Assembly (NCBI GenBank): GCA_018058445.1
Contig: JAGOZY010000070.1
Location: forward strand, 1 to 6,314
Length of the DNA: 6,314 nt
Direction: 5' to 3'
Origin: Negativicutes bacterium
GTDB lineage: Bacteria > Bacillota > Negativicutes > JAGOZY01
Each line of letters opens with the position of its first letter. The stretch's first letter is position 1. Under the pieces are notes generated by a model, which was not told the origin of the DNA, searched no databases, and saw nothing but the letters and a program-made list of their open reading frames with translations. A program made the translations under genes and the position numbers. Shown in pieces: positions 1-6,055 of this stretch.

Positions 1-807
1 CTTGAAAATATCGTCGCAGAACTCGCTACTCATGATCCTCGCATCCGTCTCATCTCACAAGAAAATCAAGGCGTAGCAGTTGCCCGCAATAATGGTATCG
101 CCAAAGCCCAAGGCGAATTCATCTCGTTTCTTGATAGCGACGATCTTTGGGAACCGACATTTCTAGAGAAAATGTTACAAAAAGCCACGTCTGATGGTCT
201 TGATATTGTATATTCAGGATTTTATAAAGAAATGCTCAACGGAAAAATTAAGGCAGTTGGGTCTCCATACATTGAGAAACAGCTACTTCTTGAGCGTTTA
301 AAAAGCAAGCAAGGTTTGCACATTTGTGCTCTTTTAATTAGACAAGCATTCCGCGAATCTGAGCAAATTCTTTTTACGCCAGACTGTAGCTTCTCAGAAG
401 ACACCGAGTTTATTTTGAAGCTATTATGTAATGCACAAATTGGAGCCGTTAAGGAAAATTTATTTCACTACAAAAACCGTGATGGTTCACTCACGAACTC
501 TAGCTGGAGCCTCAAACGTGAAGATTCCCTCAAAGCTTTTGAAAGAGCTCAAAAATTTATAATTGCAAAATATCCCCACAAAGACAAGTCCGAGCTTTTG
601 ATCGCCTTTGATTTTGCCTTAGTTTCACTTTTCTATCGAATCATTATCAACGCAGTAGTTACTAACAATTTTGATGCCGTAAATCATTTATTAGATACAT
701 ACTCTCATCTCTTACATAAAAAAGGTCTTAAACGATCAAAGCAAATTAAACTAAAATTAATTGCAACTCGCCAAGTCTTCATCTGGCGAATTCTAGGTTA
801 TCTATAA
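1..807 (+). CDS. GT2 family glycosyltransferase, 5'-truncated by window edge
   Basis: The open frame enters from base 1 and runs 268 codons to a TAA at 805-807, so the start and roughly the first 50-60 residues lie outside the window. The visible part begins in the GT-A nucleotide-sugar domain: an N-Q-G-V-A-V-A-R-N stretch (residues 22-30 of the fragment), then F-L-D-S-D-D (43-48), the metal and UDP/TDP-sugar binding DxD motif. An S-E-D-T-E-F segment near residue 131 is the usual position of the catalytic Asp/Glu pair, followed by a Y-K-N-R-D-G-S-L-T motif typical of capsule and exopolysaccharide GT2 enzymes. The C-terminal third is basic and poorly conserved. By family it is a cytoplasmic or membrane-associated inverting enzyme that adds one sugar to a lipid-linked glycan; donor and acceptor are unknown. 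It is first in a three-gene run, 37 bases before the next gene. The first ~150 bases are richer in GC than the rest. The internal ATG at 172 lies after the DxD motif and cannot be the true start. Confidence 0.9.
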   Translation, partial: LENIVAELATHDPRIRLISQENQGVAVARNNGIAKAQGEFISFLDSDDLWEPTFLEKMLQKATSDGLDIVYSGFYKEMLNGKIKAVGSPYIEKQLLLERLKSKQGLHICALLIRQAFRESEQILFTPDCSFSEDTEFILKLLCNAQIGAVKENLFHYKNRDGSLTNSSWSLKREDSLKAFERAQKFIIAKYPHKDKSELLIAFDFALVSLFYRIIINAVVTNNFDAVNHLLDTYSHLLHKKGLKRSKQIKLKLIATRQVFIWRILGYL

Positions 808-844
808 AAATACCCTGACTATGCTGAATTCGGAGGCATGAACA

Positions 845-2107
845 ATGGCGTTAAAGCAAAAGATAGATTTTGTCAAAAAACCTCAAGTATTATGGGTCGC
901 TTTTCGTCAGAAACACCTTGCTAGCTACGAGCAATACTTTTCGTTAGAAAATGAATTCTCCCATAAACTTATTAGTAAAAGTCCAAAAGAAATATCCTTG
1001 CAAAAGATTTGTAAGCTGGTACAAACAGGTGGCAATTTATTCTTTGGAAAAGATTCGTCCATCCAATTAAACGAAGTTGTTAAACATTTTCAAGAGCTGA
1101 ATCCGAAAAAGAAATATTATGCTACATGGATGCTACAACTGCGAGCACTCTATTGGCTCACATGGTCCAAGAAAATTCTTCAAAAAAACCAGCCCAATGT
1201 CATTATAGTCTGGGGTGGTTTACAGTTATACCATGTTGCGTTAAAAGAAGCAGCAGACGAAAGAAATATCCCCATTCTTTATTTAGAAAACGGTTTACTA
1301 CCCAATACGACTCAAATCGATCATCAAGGAACAAATTGGCGAAGTAGCCTTAGACTTATTGTTGAGTCTGATTATACTGCGATATCTGTTGACCCGAAAA
1401 AAATGAAAAACTTATATGATTCACAAATCTTGCCACGAGATCAGCGAAAAAGTGTTTTAAATAAGCTACACAAGCCGTCACTAGGTATAAATAATGTTTC
1501 ATTATTGCCGAGTAGATATGCTTTTTTACCACTACAAGTTGCGAAAGACAGCCAGATCGAACTTTACTCGCCTTGGATTCCCGATATGGTTACTTTAATA
1601 AACAATGTCAAAAAGGGACTTGATGCTTATAATCAGGAAATGACTGATGCTAATTCACTCTCTTTAGTCGTCAAAGAACATCCCTCTGACTTTGGAAGAG
1701 TAAAATATGACCAATATAAAAAATACTGGCAAGAGCAGGGTATTCTATTTGCAAATGAACTACCTACAGCAGAATTAATTGAAAAATCCTCTGTTGTAAT
1801 AACAATAAATTCAACAGTAGGTACTGAGTCTTTACTAAAAAATAAGCCTGTTATTGTTTTAGGGAATGCAGTTTATAGCCATCCGGGAATCACAGAGCAG
1901 GCCAATTCCATCCAAGAAATCAGCCAGGCTCTTAAAAATTATCCAATTACTTTTGATAAAACTAAAGTTTCTCAATTCCTTTACTATCTTTACTACTATC
2001 GTCTGATTATCGGCCATTGGAAAAATTCAAATTCTGATCATTGGCGAAATCTCGAAAACCGAATTCTAGAGATCTACTCTAACATCATTGCTTCGAAAGG
2101 AGTTTAA
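845..2107 (+). CDS. Capsule_synth (KpsS/KpsC-like) family polysaccharide biosynthesis protein
   Basis: This 420-residue protein resembles the Capsule_synth family (PF05159), whose Gram-negative members KpsC, KpsS and WbbB-type domains are retaining beta-Kdo transferases. Visible landmarks in order: E-N-G-L-L-P (148-153), then T-Q-I-D..G-T-N..S-S-L (156-169); F-L-P-L-Q-V with D235 and Q237; K-E-H-P (277-280); and the donor-site region N-S-T-V-G-T-E (322-328) followed by V-I-V-L-G, Y344, H-P-G and T350. The two halves suggest a GT-B-like fold. No signal peptide or convincing membrane segment is seen, so it probably acts in the cytoplasm. The ATG at 845 is set by GGAGG at 832-836 with an 8-base spacer; an ATG at 838 sits too close to that site and in another frame. 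It lies between two GT2 genes and stops two bases before the next start. Kdo is not a normal Gram-positive sugar, so the substrate may be another ulosonic acid or an unrelated sugar. Family is fairly sure, activity inferred. Confidence 0.82.
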   Translation: MALKQKIDFVKKPQVLWVAFRQKHLASYEQYFSLENEFSHKLISKSPKEISLQKICKLVQTGGNLFFGKDSSIQLNEVVKHFQELNPKKKYYATWMLQLRALYWLTWSKKILQKNQPNVIIVWGGLQLYHVALKEAADERNIPILYLENGLLPNTTQIDHQGTNWRSSLRLIVESDYTAISVDPKKMKNLYDSQILPRDQRKSVLNKLHKPSLGINNVSLLPSRYAFLPLQVAKDSQIELYSPWIPDMVTLINNVKKGLDAYNQEMTDANSLSLVVKEHPSDFGRVKYDQYKKYWQEQGILFANELPTAELIEKSSVVITINSTVGTESLLKNKPVIVLGNAVYSHPGITEQANSIQEISQALKNYPITFDKTKVSQFLYYLYYYRLIIGHWKNSNSDHWRNLENRILEIYSNIIASKGV

Positions 2108-2112
2108 TTTTG
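2096..2112 (+). promoter_or_regulatory. Ribosome binding site that fixes a TTG start
   Basis: AAAGGAG at 2096-2102 lies inside the last codons of the preceding gene and is 7 bases before the TTG at 2110-2112. The next in-frame ATG is codon 85, beyond essential glycosyltransferase motifs, so the TTG must be the start. The site overlapping the upstream stop implies that translation of the two genes is coupled. Confidence 0.85.
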
Positions 2113-2946
2113 AAAATTACTTTAGGCATTGTTTACTATCAAAATTCCCAAGATGAAATTACGACACTGCTAAATTCAATTAAGAAAAACATAAATTATT
2201 TGACCGAGATCGGCTTTTTCCCAGATATTCAAGTACTTTTTTATGACAACTCAAATCTAGACTCAGATTTTTTCACTCAGTTCTCCATTGATCAATCTTT
2301 AAAAATAGAAGTTTTGAGCAGTGGAGAAAATTTAGGATTTGGCAAAGGTCATAACCGATTAATGGAAAAGGCTTTTAGTGAGAATTCCGATGCTTATATC
2401 GCCCTTAATCCGGATGGATTTTTGCATTATAAAGCCATTTATGAACTTTGGACTCTTTCGAAAGAATCTAATCATCAATCATTGATTGAGGCTCGTCAAG
2501 TACCAGTTGAGCAGCCTAAAATTTATGATCCATTAACCTTAGAAACTCCTTGGTGCGCGGGAGCGTGCCTGTTTATTACAAAAGATATTTATGACATCAC
2601 AAAAGGTTTTGATGAAAATATTTTCATGTATTGTGAGGACGTTGATATCTCTTGGCAAGTACAAGCCAGTGGCCGGAAAACCTTGATCTCACCAGATGCC
2701 TGGTTTTATCATGATTTCAGTCAACGAGCTTCTGATTCTGAATTCGTTCAACGAGAAAAGCTAATCGCAGCGCGTTACTTAGCCTACAAATGGGGAAATT
2801 ACTGGATTGGACGCAATTTTGAACGAAAATTGATCAGAAGAAAATTAATTTCATCACTTAGTAAATTACCTCCCCGACCATTAAAAAGTGGATTTAAAAA
2901 TATGAAAAGAAAACATCGACTAAGTTTTTCTGATACACGATGGTAA
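2110..2946 (+). CDS. GT2 family glycosyltransferase, rhamnosyltransferase-like (WbbL/RgpB type)
   Basis: A 278-residue GT2 enzyme starting at TTG. Motifs in order: a first beta strand T-L-G-I-V-Y-Y (4-10), D-N-S-N (46-49), N-L-G-F-G-K-G-H-N (74-82), the metal-binding N-P-D (100-102), W-C-A-G-A-C-L-F-I (148-156), and G-F-D-E-N-I-F-M-Y with the catalytic E-D pair at 176-177, followed by the W-Q-V...G region and H201. This layout is that of WbbL/RgpB-like rhamnosyltransferases using dTDP-L-rhamnose, which build O-antigens, mycobacterial linker and streptococcal or enterococcal wall rhamnans. The exact sugar cannot be read from sequence. The C-terminal ~50 residues are strongly basic (many K/R), consistent with peripheral attachment to the inner membrane face. 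At 278 residues it is slightly short for the group, but all core motifs are present. It is the last gene of the polysaccharide operon; the terminator follows within 25 bases. Confidence 0.87.
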   Translation: MKITLGIVYYQNSQDEITTLLNSIKKNINYLTEIGFFPDIQVLFYDNSNLDSDFFTQFSIDQSLKIEVLSSGENLGFGKGHNRLMEKAFSENSDAYIALNPDGFLHYKAIYELWTLSKESNHQSLIEARQVPVEQPKIYDPLTLETPWCAGACLFITKDIYDITKGFDENIFMYCEDVDISWQVQASGRKTLISPDAWFYHDFSQRASDSEFVQREKLIAARYLAYKWGNYWIGRNFERKLIRRKLISSLSKLPPRPLKSGFKNMKRKHRLSFSDTRW

Positions 2947-2969
2947 ATTTCTAATAGCTCTTTTCAAAT

Positions 2970-3005
2970 AAAAAGTCTGGACAGATTAATCTGTCCAGAC
3001 TTTTT
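2970..3005. terminator. Strong bidirectional rho-independent terminator
   Basis: A perfect 15-base-pair inverted repeat (arms 2970-2984 and 2991-3005, core GTCTGGACAG/CTGTCCAGAC) surrounds a 6-base ATTAAT loop. Five A at the left end and five T at the right end provide the U-run in either direction. It lies between two convergent genes, ending the polysaccharide operon on the + strand and the M20 hydrolase gene on the - strand. Confidence 0.95.
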
Positions 3006-3027
3006 ATTTATACTTTATATTTAATGC

Positions 3028-4272
3028 TTAACGCTTTTCAATAAGTGGTTTAGTTTCGCCATATATGCCCGCAAGAGCTAGTAGAAGAATGAATGATTTT
3101 TGTGGGCAGCGGTATGTGCCTTCTGGGTCAAACCATTCGTCAAGGCTGTGTACGCCCCCTTCTTTGCCGCCTCGTCCGAGGGTAACTGCGGGAATTCCCA
3201 TACAGACTGGCATATTCGTGTTTGTACAGCCTCCTGGAACGAGCACCGGACTGATTCCCAAGCATTCTGTTGCTTGCCAAGAGGCTTGAACGATATCACA
3301 ATCAGACGGCTGGCTACCCGCTGGCACATCCAAGATCATTTTGTATTCCATTGTGATTGCTGTACTTCCCCAACGCTCATTTTCTTCTTGGGCACCTAAT
3401 GCAAATATCTCTAGAGCTTGTGCTTGCAGTTTTTCCAGTTCATCTGGATCATCAGAGCGCATATTGATCGTAAACATCGCTTTTTGAGCGATTGCATGAA
3501 TTGCATGGCCACCTTCGATCAAGCTAACAGTAAATGTCGTCATGGGCAGTGCTGGAGGGCGCATATCGCTTAGTTTCGAAATGGCTCTAGCAGCAGCATG
3601 TAAAGGGCTTGGAGTTCCAAAGGCGACATATGAATGGCCGCCTGGGCCTGTATAAGTCACTTCAAAATTACGTATCCCAGTTGCTTCAAAAAGAATTGAA
3701 TCACAGCCTGCGCCATCAATGGAAATCGTTGCAGCGATATCAGTATTATCTTCGAGTAGGGCTTTCATTCCCCACATGCCGCCTAGGCCTTCTTCGCCTA
3801 CAGTTCCACAAAAAATAATGTCGCCTTCTGTTTCGATGCCAGACTCTTTAAAAGCCCGAATTACTGAGAGATTTGCTGCAAGACCACGGGTGTCGTCGCA
3901 GATTCCGGGGGCAAAAATTTTTCCGTCTTTTTCAATGGGAGTGACATTTGTACCGAACGGAAAAACCGTGTCTAGGTGAGCTTCTAAGAGTATTTTGGGG
4001 CCGTCGCCTTTTCCGCGCAAAGTTCCTAAAACATTGCCGTGGCGGTCGATGTGAACCTCTTCTAGCCCAAGGTCTTTGAGGCATCCGGCATAATGCTGGG
4101 CACGTTTTTCTTCAGCAAAGGTTGGGGCTTCAATTGTGACCATAACCTTTTGATCTTCAATGGTTTGAGGCTGATCTAGTTCAATAAATTCTAACCCTTT
4201 ACTTACCCTTGCCAAACCCATGATTTGTCCAAAAACATCCTTGATTTCTCCCTTTACAACATAAGACGACAC
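3028..4272 (-). CDS. M20 family zinc metallo-hydrolase (peptidase/deacylase)
   Basis: A 414-residue M20/M25/M40 enzyme with the complete co-catalytic metal site. Residues, counted from the GTG at 4272: A-H-L-D-T-V gives ligand H99 and catalytic-support D101; C-D-D-T-R-G gives bridging D126; G-E-E-G gives general base E160 and ligand E161; I-D-G gives ligand D186; G-V-H-S gives ligand H375. The insert (dimerisation) domain starts around 200 with G-P-G-G-H-S, whose His normally reaches into the partner's active site. The family cleaves peptides or N-acyl amino acids in the cytoplasm; PepT, ArgE/DapE and CPG2 share this site, and the true substrate cannot be chosen. About 25 residues precede the usual M20 beginning. 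No signal peptide is seen. Monocistronic, divergent from the small carbonic-anhydrase-like gene. A GTG three codons further upstream (4281) overlaps the ribosome binding site and is rejected as start. Confidence 0.9.
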   Translation of the reverse strand: MSSYVVKGEIKDVFGQIMGLARVSKGLEFIELDQPQTIEDQKVMVTIEAPTFAEEKRAQHYAGCLKDLGLEEVHIDRHGNVLGTLRGKGDGPKILLEAHLDTVFPFGTNVTPIEKDGKIFAPGICDDTRGLAANLSVIRAFKESGIETEGDIIFCGTVGEEGLGGMWGMKALLEDNTDIAATISIDGAGCDSILFEATGIRNFEVTYTGPGGHSYVAFGTPSPLHAAARAISKLSDMRPPALPMTTFTVSLIEGGHAIHAIAQKAMFTINMRSDDPDELEKLQAQALEIFALGAQEENERWGSTAITMEYKMILDVPAGSQPSDCDIVQASWQATECLGISPVLVPGGCTNTNMPVCMGIPAVTLGRGGKEGGVHSLDEWFDPEGTYRCPQKSFILLLALAGIYGETKPLIEKR

Positions 4273-4280
4273 TTTCCTCA

Positions 4281-4287
4281 CTCCTTC
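4281..4287 (-). promoter_or_regulatory. Ribosome binding site that decides the M20 start
   Basis: Read on the - strand this is GAAGGAG, with an 8-base spacer to the GTG at 4270-4272. The longest open frame would begin at a GTG at 4279-4281, but its G is the last base of this same Shine-Dalgarno sequence, leaving no spacer. The start at 4272 is therefore preferred. Confidence 0.75.
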
Positions 4288-4298
4288 TATTCTTTGTC

Positions 4299-4327
4299 AA
4301 ATAATTTTTGCGGCGCGATTAGGTCAA
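4299..4327 (-). promoter_or_regulatory. Possible promoter of the M20 hydrolase gene
   Basis: On the - strand a TTGACC box (4322-4327) is followed 17 bases later by TTATTT (4299-4304), placing transcription start just upstream of the ribosome binding site. The -35 box is good (5 of 6), the -10 box is poor. A TTGACA close by is too near the start codon to serve as a -35. Inferred from spacing only. Confidence 0.35.
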
Positions 4328-4352
4328 AACGGATTTTTGTTTTTCGTTTCTC

Positions 4353-4368
4353 TGTTTACAAGTTAACA
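4353..4368. promoter_or_regulatory. Imperfect palindrome, candidate operator
   Basis: The 16 bases TGTTTACAAGTTAACA match their own reverse complement at 12 positions (pattern TGTTnACnnGTnAACA). The site sits between divergent genes, about 80 bases from the M20 start and 100 from the + strand start, where a shared regulator could bind. No regulator family is identified; the length and centre differ from a standard cre box. Could be chance in AT-rich DNA. Confidence 0.3.
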
Positions 4369-4407
4369 TTTTTTCGTTTTCAGAACAAGATGCTCAACTA
4401 AAAATTA

Positions 4408-4436
4408 TTGAAAAAAAGAAAAAAAAGAGCTAGTCT
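4408..4436 (+). promoter_or_regulatory. Possible promoter of the carbonic-anhydrase-like gene
   Basis: TTGAAA (4408-4413) and TAGTCT (4431-4436) are 17 bases apart, giving a short leader of about 25 bases. The -10 box is weak, keeping only the first T, the second A and the last T. The spacer is almost all A and G, which may bend DNA. The -10 overlaps an AGTCT/AGACT inverted repeat (4432-4436 and 4445-4449) that could be an operator or a small leader hairpin. Confidence 0.35.
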
Positions 4437-4469
4437 GTTTTTAGAGACTTATTTTGTTAGGAGGGCATT

Positions 4470-4841
4470 ATGTACTGTACACTAATTTGTTGCATGGACG
4501 GACGCTTTAATATGGCGGTCAATGAGTATATTCGAGTTAAATATGGGTATGTTTATGTCGATACGATCACTGATGCTGGGCCGGTAGCCAAAATCATCTA
4601 TGAAAGCTACTTAAAAGAAGTCGAAGATAAAATTGTTTTAATCTCACTGAAGCGGCATAATTCTAAACATATTTTTATCGCCGGCCACCATGATTGCGCC
4701 GGTTGCCCAGTCGATGATGAAACCCAAAAGGGTTATATTGAAAAAGCTGTCGATATGATCAAAAAAGATCTTCCGGAAATTAGGGTTACTGGGATTTTTA
4801 TCGATGATGATTTTAATAGTCAAATCTTAAAAGAGTTATAA
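4470..4841 (+). CDS. Miniature beta-carbonic-anhydrase-like zinc protein (Pro_CA_2 type)
   Basis: A 123-residue protein carrying the beta-class carbonic anhydrase signature: C-M-D-G-R at 8-12 (Zn ligand C8 and the D10-R12 dyad) and G-H-H-D-C at 72-76 (Zn ligands H73 and C76). The segment D-T-I-T-D-A-G-P (31-38) lies where beta-CAs have their second conserved loop. Standard beta-CAs have about 180-230 residues, so this is close to a minimal fold, matching the short putative carbonic anhydrase family that I recall as Pro_CA_2 (PF20393). Whether such proteins hydrate CO2 is not established by the sequence. Extra cysteines C3, C7 and C79 are noticeable. No signal peptide or membrane segment is seen. 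The ATG is preceded by TAGGAGGG (4458-4465), a strong though slightly close ribosome binding site. Single-gene unit, closed by a terminator, divergent from an M20 hydrolase and convergent with another. Confidence 0.82.
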   Translation: MYCTLICCMDGRFNMAVNEYIRVKYGYVYVDTITDAGPVAKIIYESYLKEVEDKIVLISLKRHNSKHIFIAGHHDCAGCPVDDETQKGYIEKAVDMIKKDLPEIRVTGIFIDDDFNSQILKEL

Positions 4842-4842
4842 G

Positions 4843-4854
4843 AGTCTTAAGACT
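4843..4854. repeat. Perfect 12-base palindrome
   Basis: AGTCTTAAGACT equals its own reverse complement and begins two bases after the stop codon of the small + strand gene, just before the terminator. It could be a protein site, but nothing else supports that. The same AGTCT/AGACT arms occur in the inverted repeat at 4432-4449 in front of the gene. Confidence 0.5.
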
Positions 4855-4860
4855 TTAAGT

Positions 4861-4895
4861 AAAAAGCAGCCTGCTTGATTTGCAGGCTGCTTTTT
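4861..4895. terminator. Bidirectional rho-independent terminator
   Basis: A 14-base-pair perfect stem (arms 4861-4874 and 4882-4895; core GCAGCCTGC/GCAGGCTGC) closes a 7-base loop. T-runs on the + strand (4891-4896) and, through the A-run 4861-4865, on the - strand let it end both the small + strand gene and the convergent PepT-like gene. Confidence 0.95.
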
Positions 4896-4921
4896 TATTA
4901 GCTTGTATTTTTAACTTATTC

Positions 4922-6040
4922 CTATTTTTTAGCTGATTCTTTGATAATTTCAATGACCCAGCGAGCGGTATTGTAGAGATCTTCTTCAAGGAGGAATTCT
5001 TCGGTGGTATGAACTTTACTCATACCAGTCGCGAGCACTGCGGTAGGTACTCCCATTCGATTAAAGAAGTTGGCGTCGCTCCCGCCGCCAGTACCTGCAC
5101 ATAACGCAGGAAGTCCGATATTTTGAGCTGCCCGCACTGCTCTTTGCACTACATCAGCAGATTCTTCTAGCACATATGGGAAATAGGCTCGATTGGGAGT
5201 TACTTCCACGCTGCCACCATTTTCTTTGGCAACTCGCTCTAACGTTTCTTTAACTTCAGCGACTAAGGCTTCCAATTTTTCAGCATTTCGACTGCGAACC
5301 TCAGAAGTAACGGTGCAGATATCCGGCACGATGTTGGTCGCTGAGCCAGCTTGAATTAGGCCGACATTGCAGGTGGTCTCTTCATCAATTCGACCATCTT
5401 TGACTTGGGCTAATGCTTTAGCTGCCAGTATGATTGCATTTAGTCCTTCTTCTGGCGCTACCCCAGCATGAGCGGTTTTACCTTTAAATACACTTTGGAT
5501 TTTGTATTGGCCTGGAGCCATGACAATCACTTTCCCAGGACTTCCGCTTGAATCCAAGGCATAACCAAAATCGGCTTTTAGATCTTTGGCATCCATATTC
5601 TTAGAACCATTGATGCCGCCTTCTTCGGAAATGGTAAAGACAACTTGGATATCTCCATGGGGGATACTCTCCTCTTGAATCACTCTAATTCCTTCGAGGA
5701 TGGCCACAACGCCACTTTTGTCGTCCCCTCCGAGCACTGTGTCGCCTTTCGAACGAAGCACGCCATTTTCGAGCACTGGCTCGATTCCAATACAAGGTGA
5801 AACGCAATCTAAATGGGCACTTAATAAAAGCACAGGGGCCCCTTCGACATTCCCTTTAAAATAACCAAATACATTGCCCGCTTCACCACCAATTTTTTCG
5901 CCGACGTTGTCTTCATATACTTCGGCCCCTAAACTCGCTAGCCTGGTTTTCATTAAATCTGCAATTTCGCGTTCTTTTCTCGTCGGACAGGGAATGCGGA
6001 CCAATTCATAAAATTCTTGTAGCACTCTTTCTTTGTTCAT
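4922..6040 (-). CDS. PepT-like M20 metallopeptidase (YqjE-like)
   Basis: A 372-residue M20 enzyme close in length and motif order to B. subtilis YqjE and the peptidase T-like (PepT-like) group. Metal-site residues: A-H-L-D (H76, D78), G-G-D-D-K-S-G (bridging D106), S-E-E-G-G (base E139, ligand E140), L-D-S-S (D163) and K-V-H-T-T-E-E (H344). G-K-T-A-H-A-G at 187-193 opens the dimerisation domain, and G-T-G-G-G-S-D-A-N (316-324) forms part of the substrate pocket. By family it should be a cytoplasmic Zn/Co aminopeptidase acting on small peptides; the natural substrate of the PepT-like branch is not firmly known. The ATG at 6038-6040 has GAGGAGG 8 bases upstream. An in-frame extension to an ATG at 6112 would add 24 residues, mostly hydrophobic, but lacks family support and a ribosome site. 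Upstream on the same strand, 80 bases away, is a CYTH gene. Confidence 0.92.
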   Translation of the reverse strand: MNKERVLQEFYELVRIPCPTRKEREIADLMKTRLASLGAEVYEDNVGEKIGGEAGNVFGYFKGNVEGAPVLLLSAHLDCVSPCIGIEPVLENGVLRSKGDTVLGGDDKSGVVAILEGIRVIQEESIPHGDIQVVFTISEEGGINGSKNMDAKDLKADFGYALDSSGSPGKVIVMAPGQYKIQSVFKGKTAHAGVAPEEGLNAIILAAKALAQVKDGRIDEETTCNVGLIQAGSATNIVPDICTVTSEVRSRNAEKLEALVAEVKETLERVAKENGGSVEVTPNRAYFPYVLEESADVVQRAVRAAQNIGLPALCAGTGGGSDANFFNRMGVPTAVLATGMSKVHTTEEFLLEEDLYNTARWVIEIIKESAKK

Positions 6041-6048
6041 GATGATGT

Positions 6049-6055
6049 CCTCCTC
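6049..6055 (-). promoter_or_regulatory. Ribosome binding site that decides the PepT-like start
   Basis: On the - strand GAGGAGG precedes the ATG at 6040 by 8 bases. A second AAGGAG lies about 20 bases further upstream, 9 bases before an in-frame TTG, so a product seven residues longer is possible. The ATG start matches where the family begins and is preferred. Confidence 0.8.

Larger units (their letters stand above)
4273..4469. other. Divergent intergenic region (~200 bases)
   Basis: This spacer separates the two divergent starts and must hold both promoters. It is T-rich on its left half and A-rich on its right. A nearly pure purine run (4410-4429, mostly A) lies before the small + strand gene. 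There is a 16-base imperfect palindrome at 4353-4368 and a short inverted repeat at 4432-4449. I see no credible small gene, T-box, riboswitch or terminator in it. Confidence 0.7.

Noticed and set aside
838..909. ATG at 838 as an alternative start for the Capsule_synth gene or a small gene
   Set aside because: It lies one base after GGAGG, in another frame, and reads into a stop after about two dozen codons with no recognisable features.
3065..3979. Open frames on the + strand across the M20 hydrolase gene (3065-3289, 3100-3399, 3609-3818, 3719-3979)
   Set aside because: They are antisense to a gene with a complete catalytic site, have no ribosome sites worth noting and translate to low-complexity, Cys/Arg/Ser-rich sequence.
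4353..4368. Catabolite-responsive element (cre) reading of the palindrome
   Set aside because: The usual cre is 14 bases with a central CG; this site is 16 bases with an AA centre.
4282..4469. Riboswitch, T-box or small RNA in the divergent spacer
   Set aside because: No T-box sequence, no stable multi-stem structure and no terminator-antiterminator pair can be seen; the segment is T-rich then A-rich.
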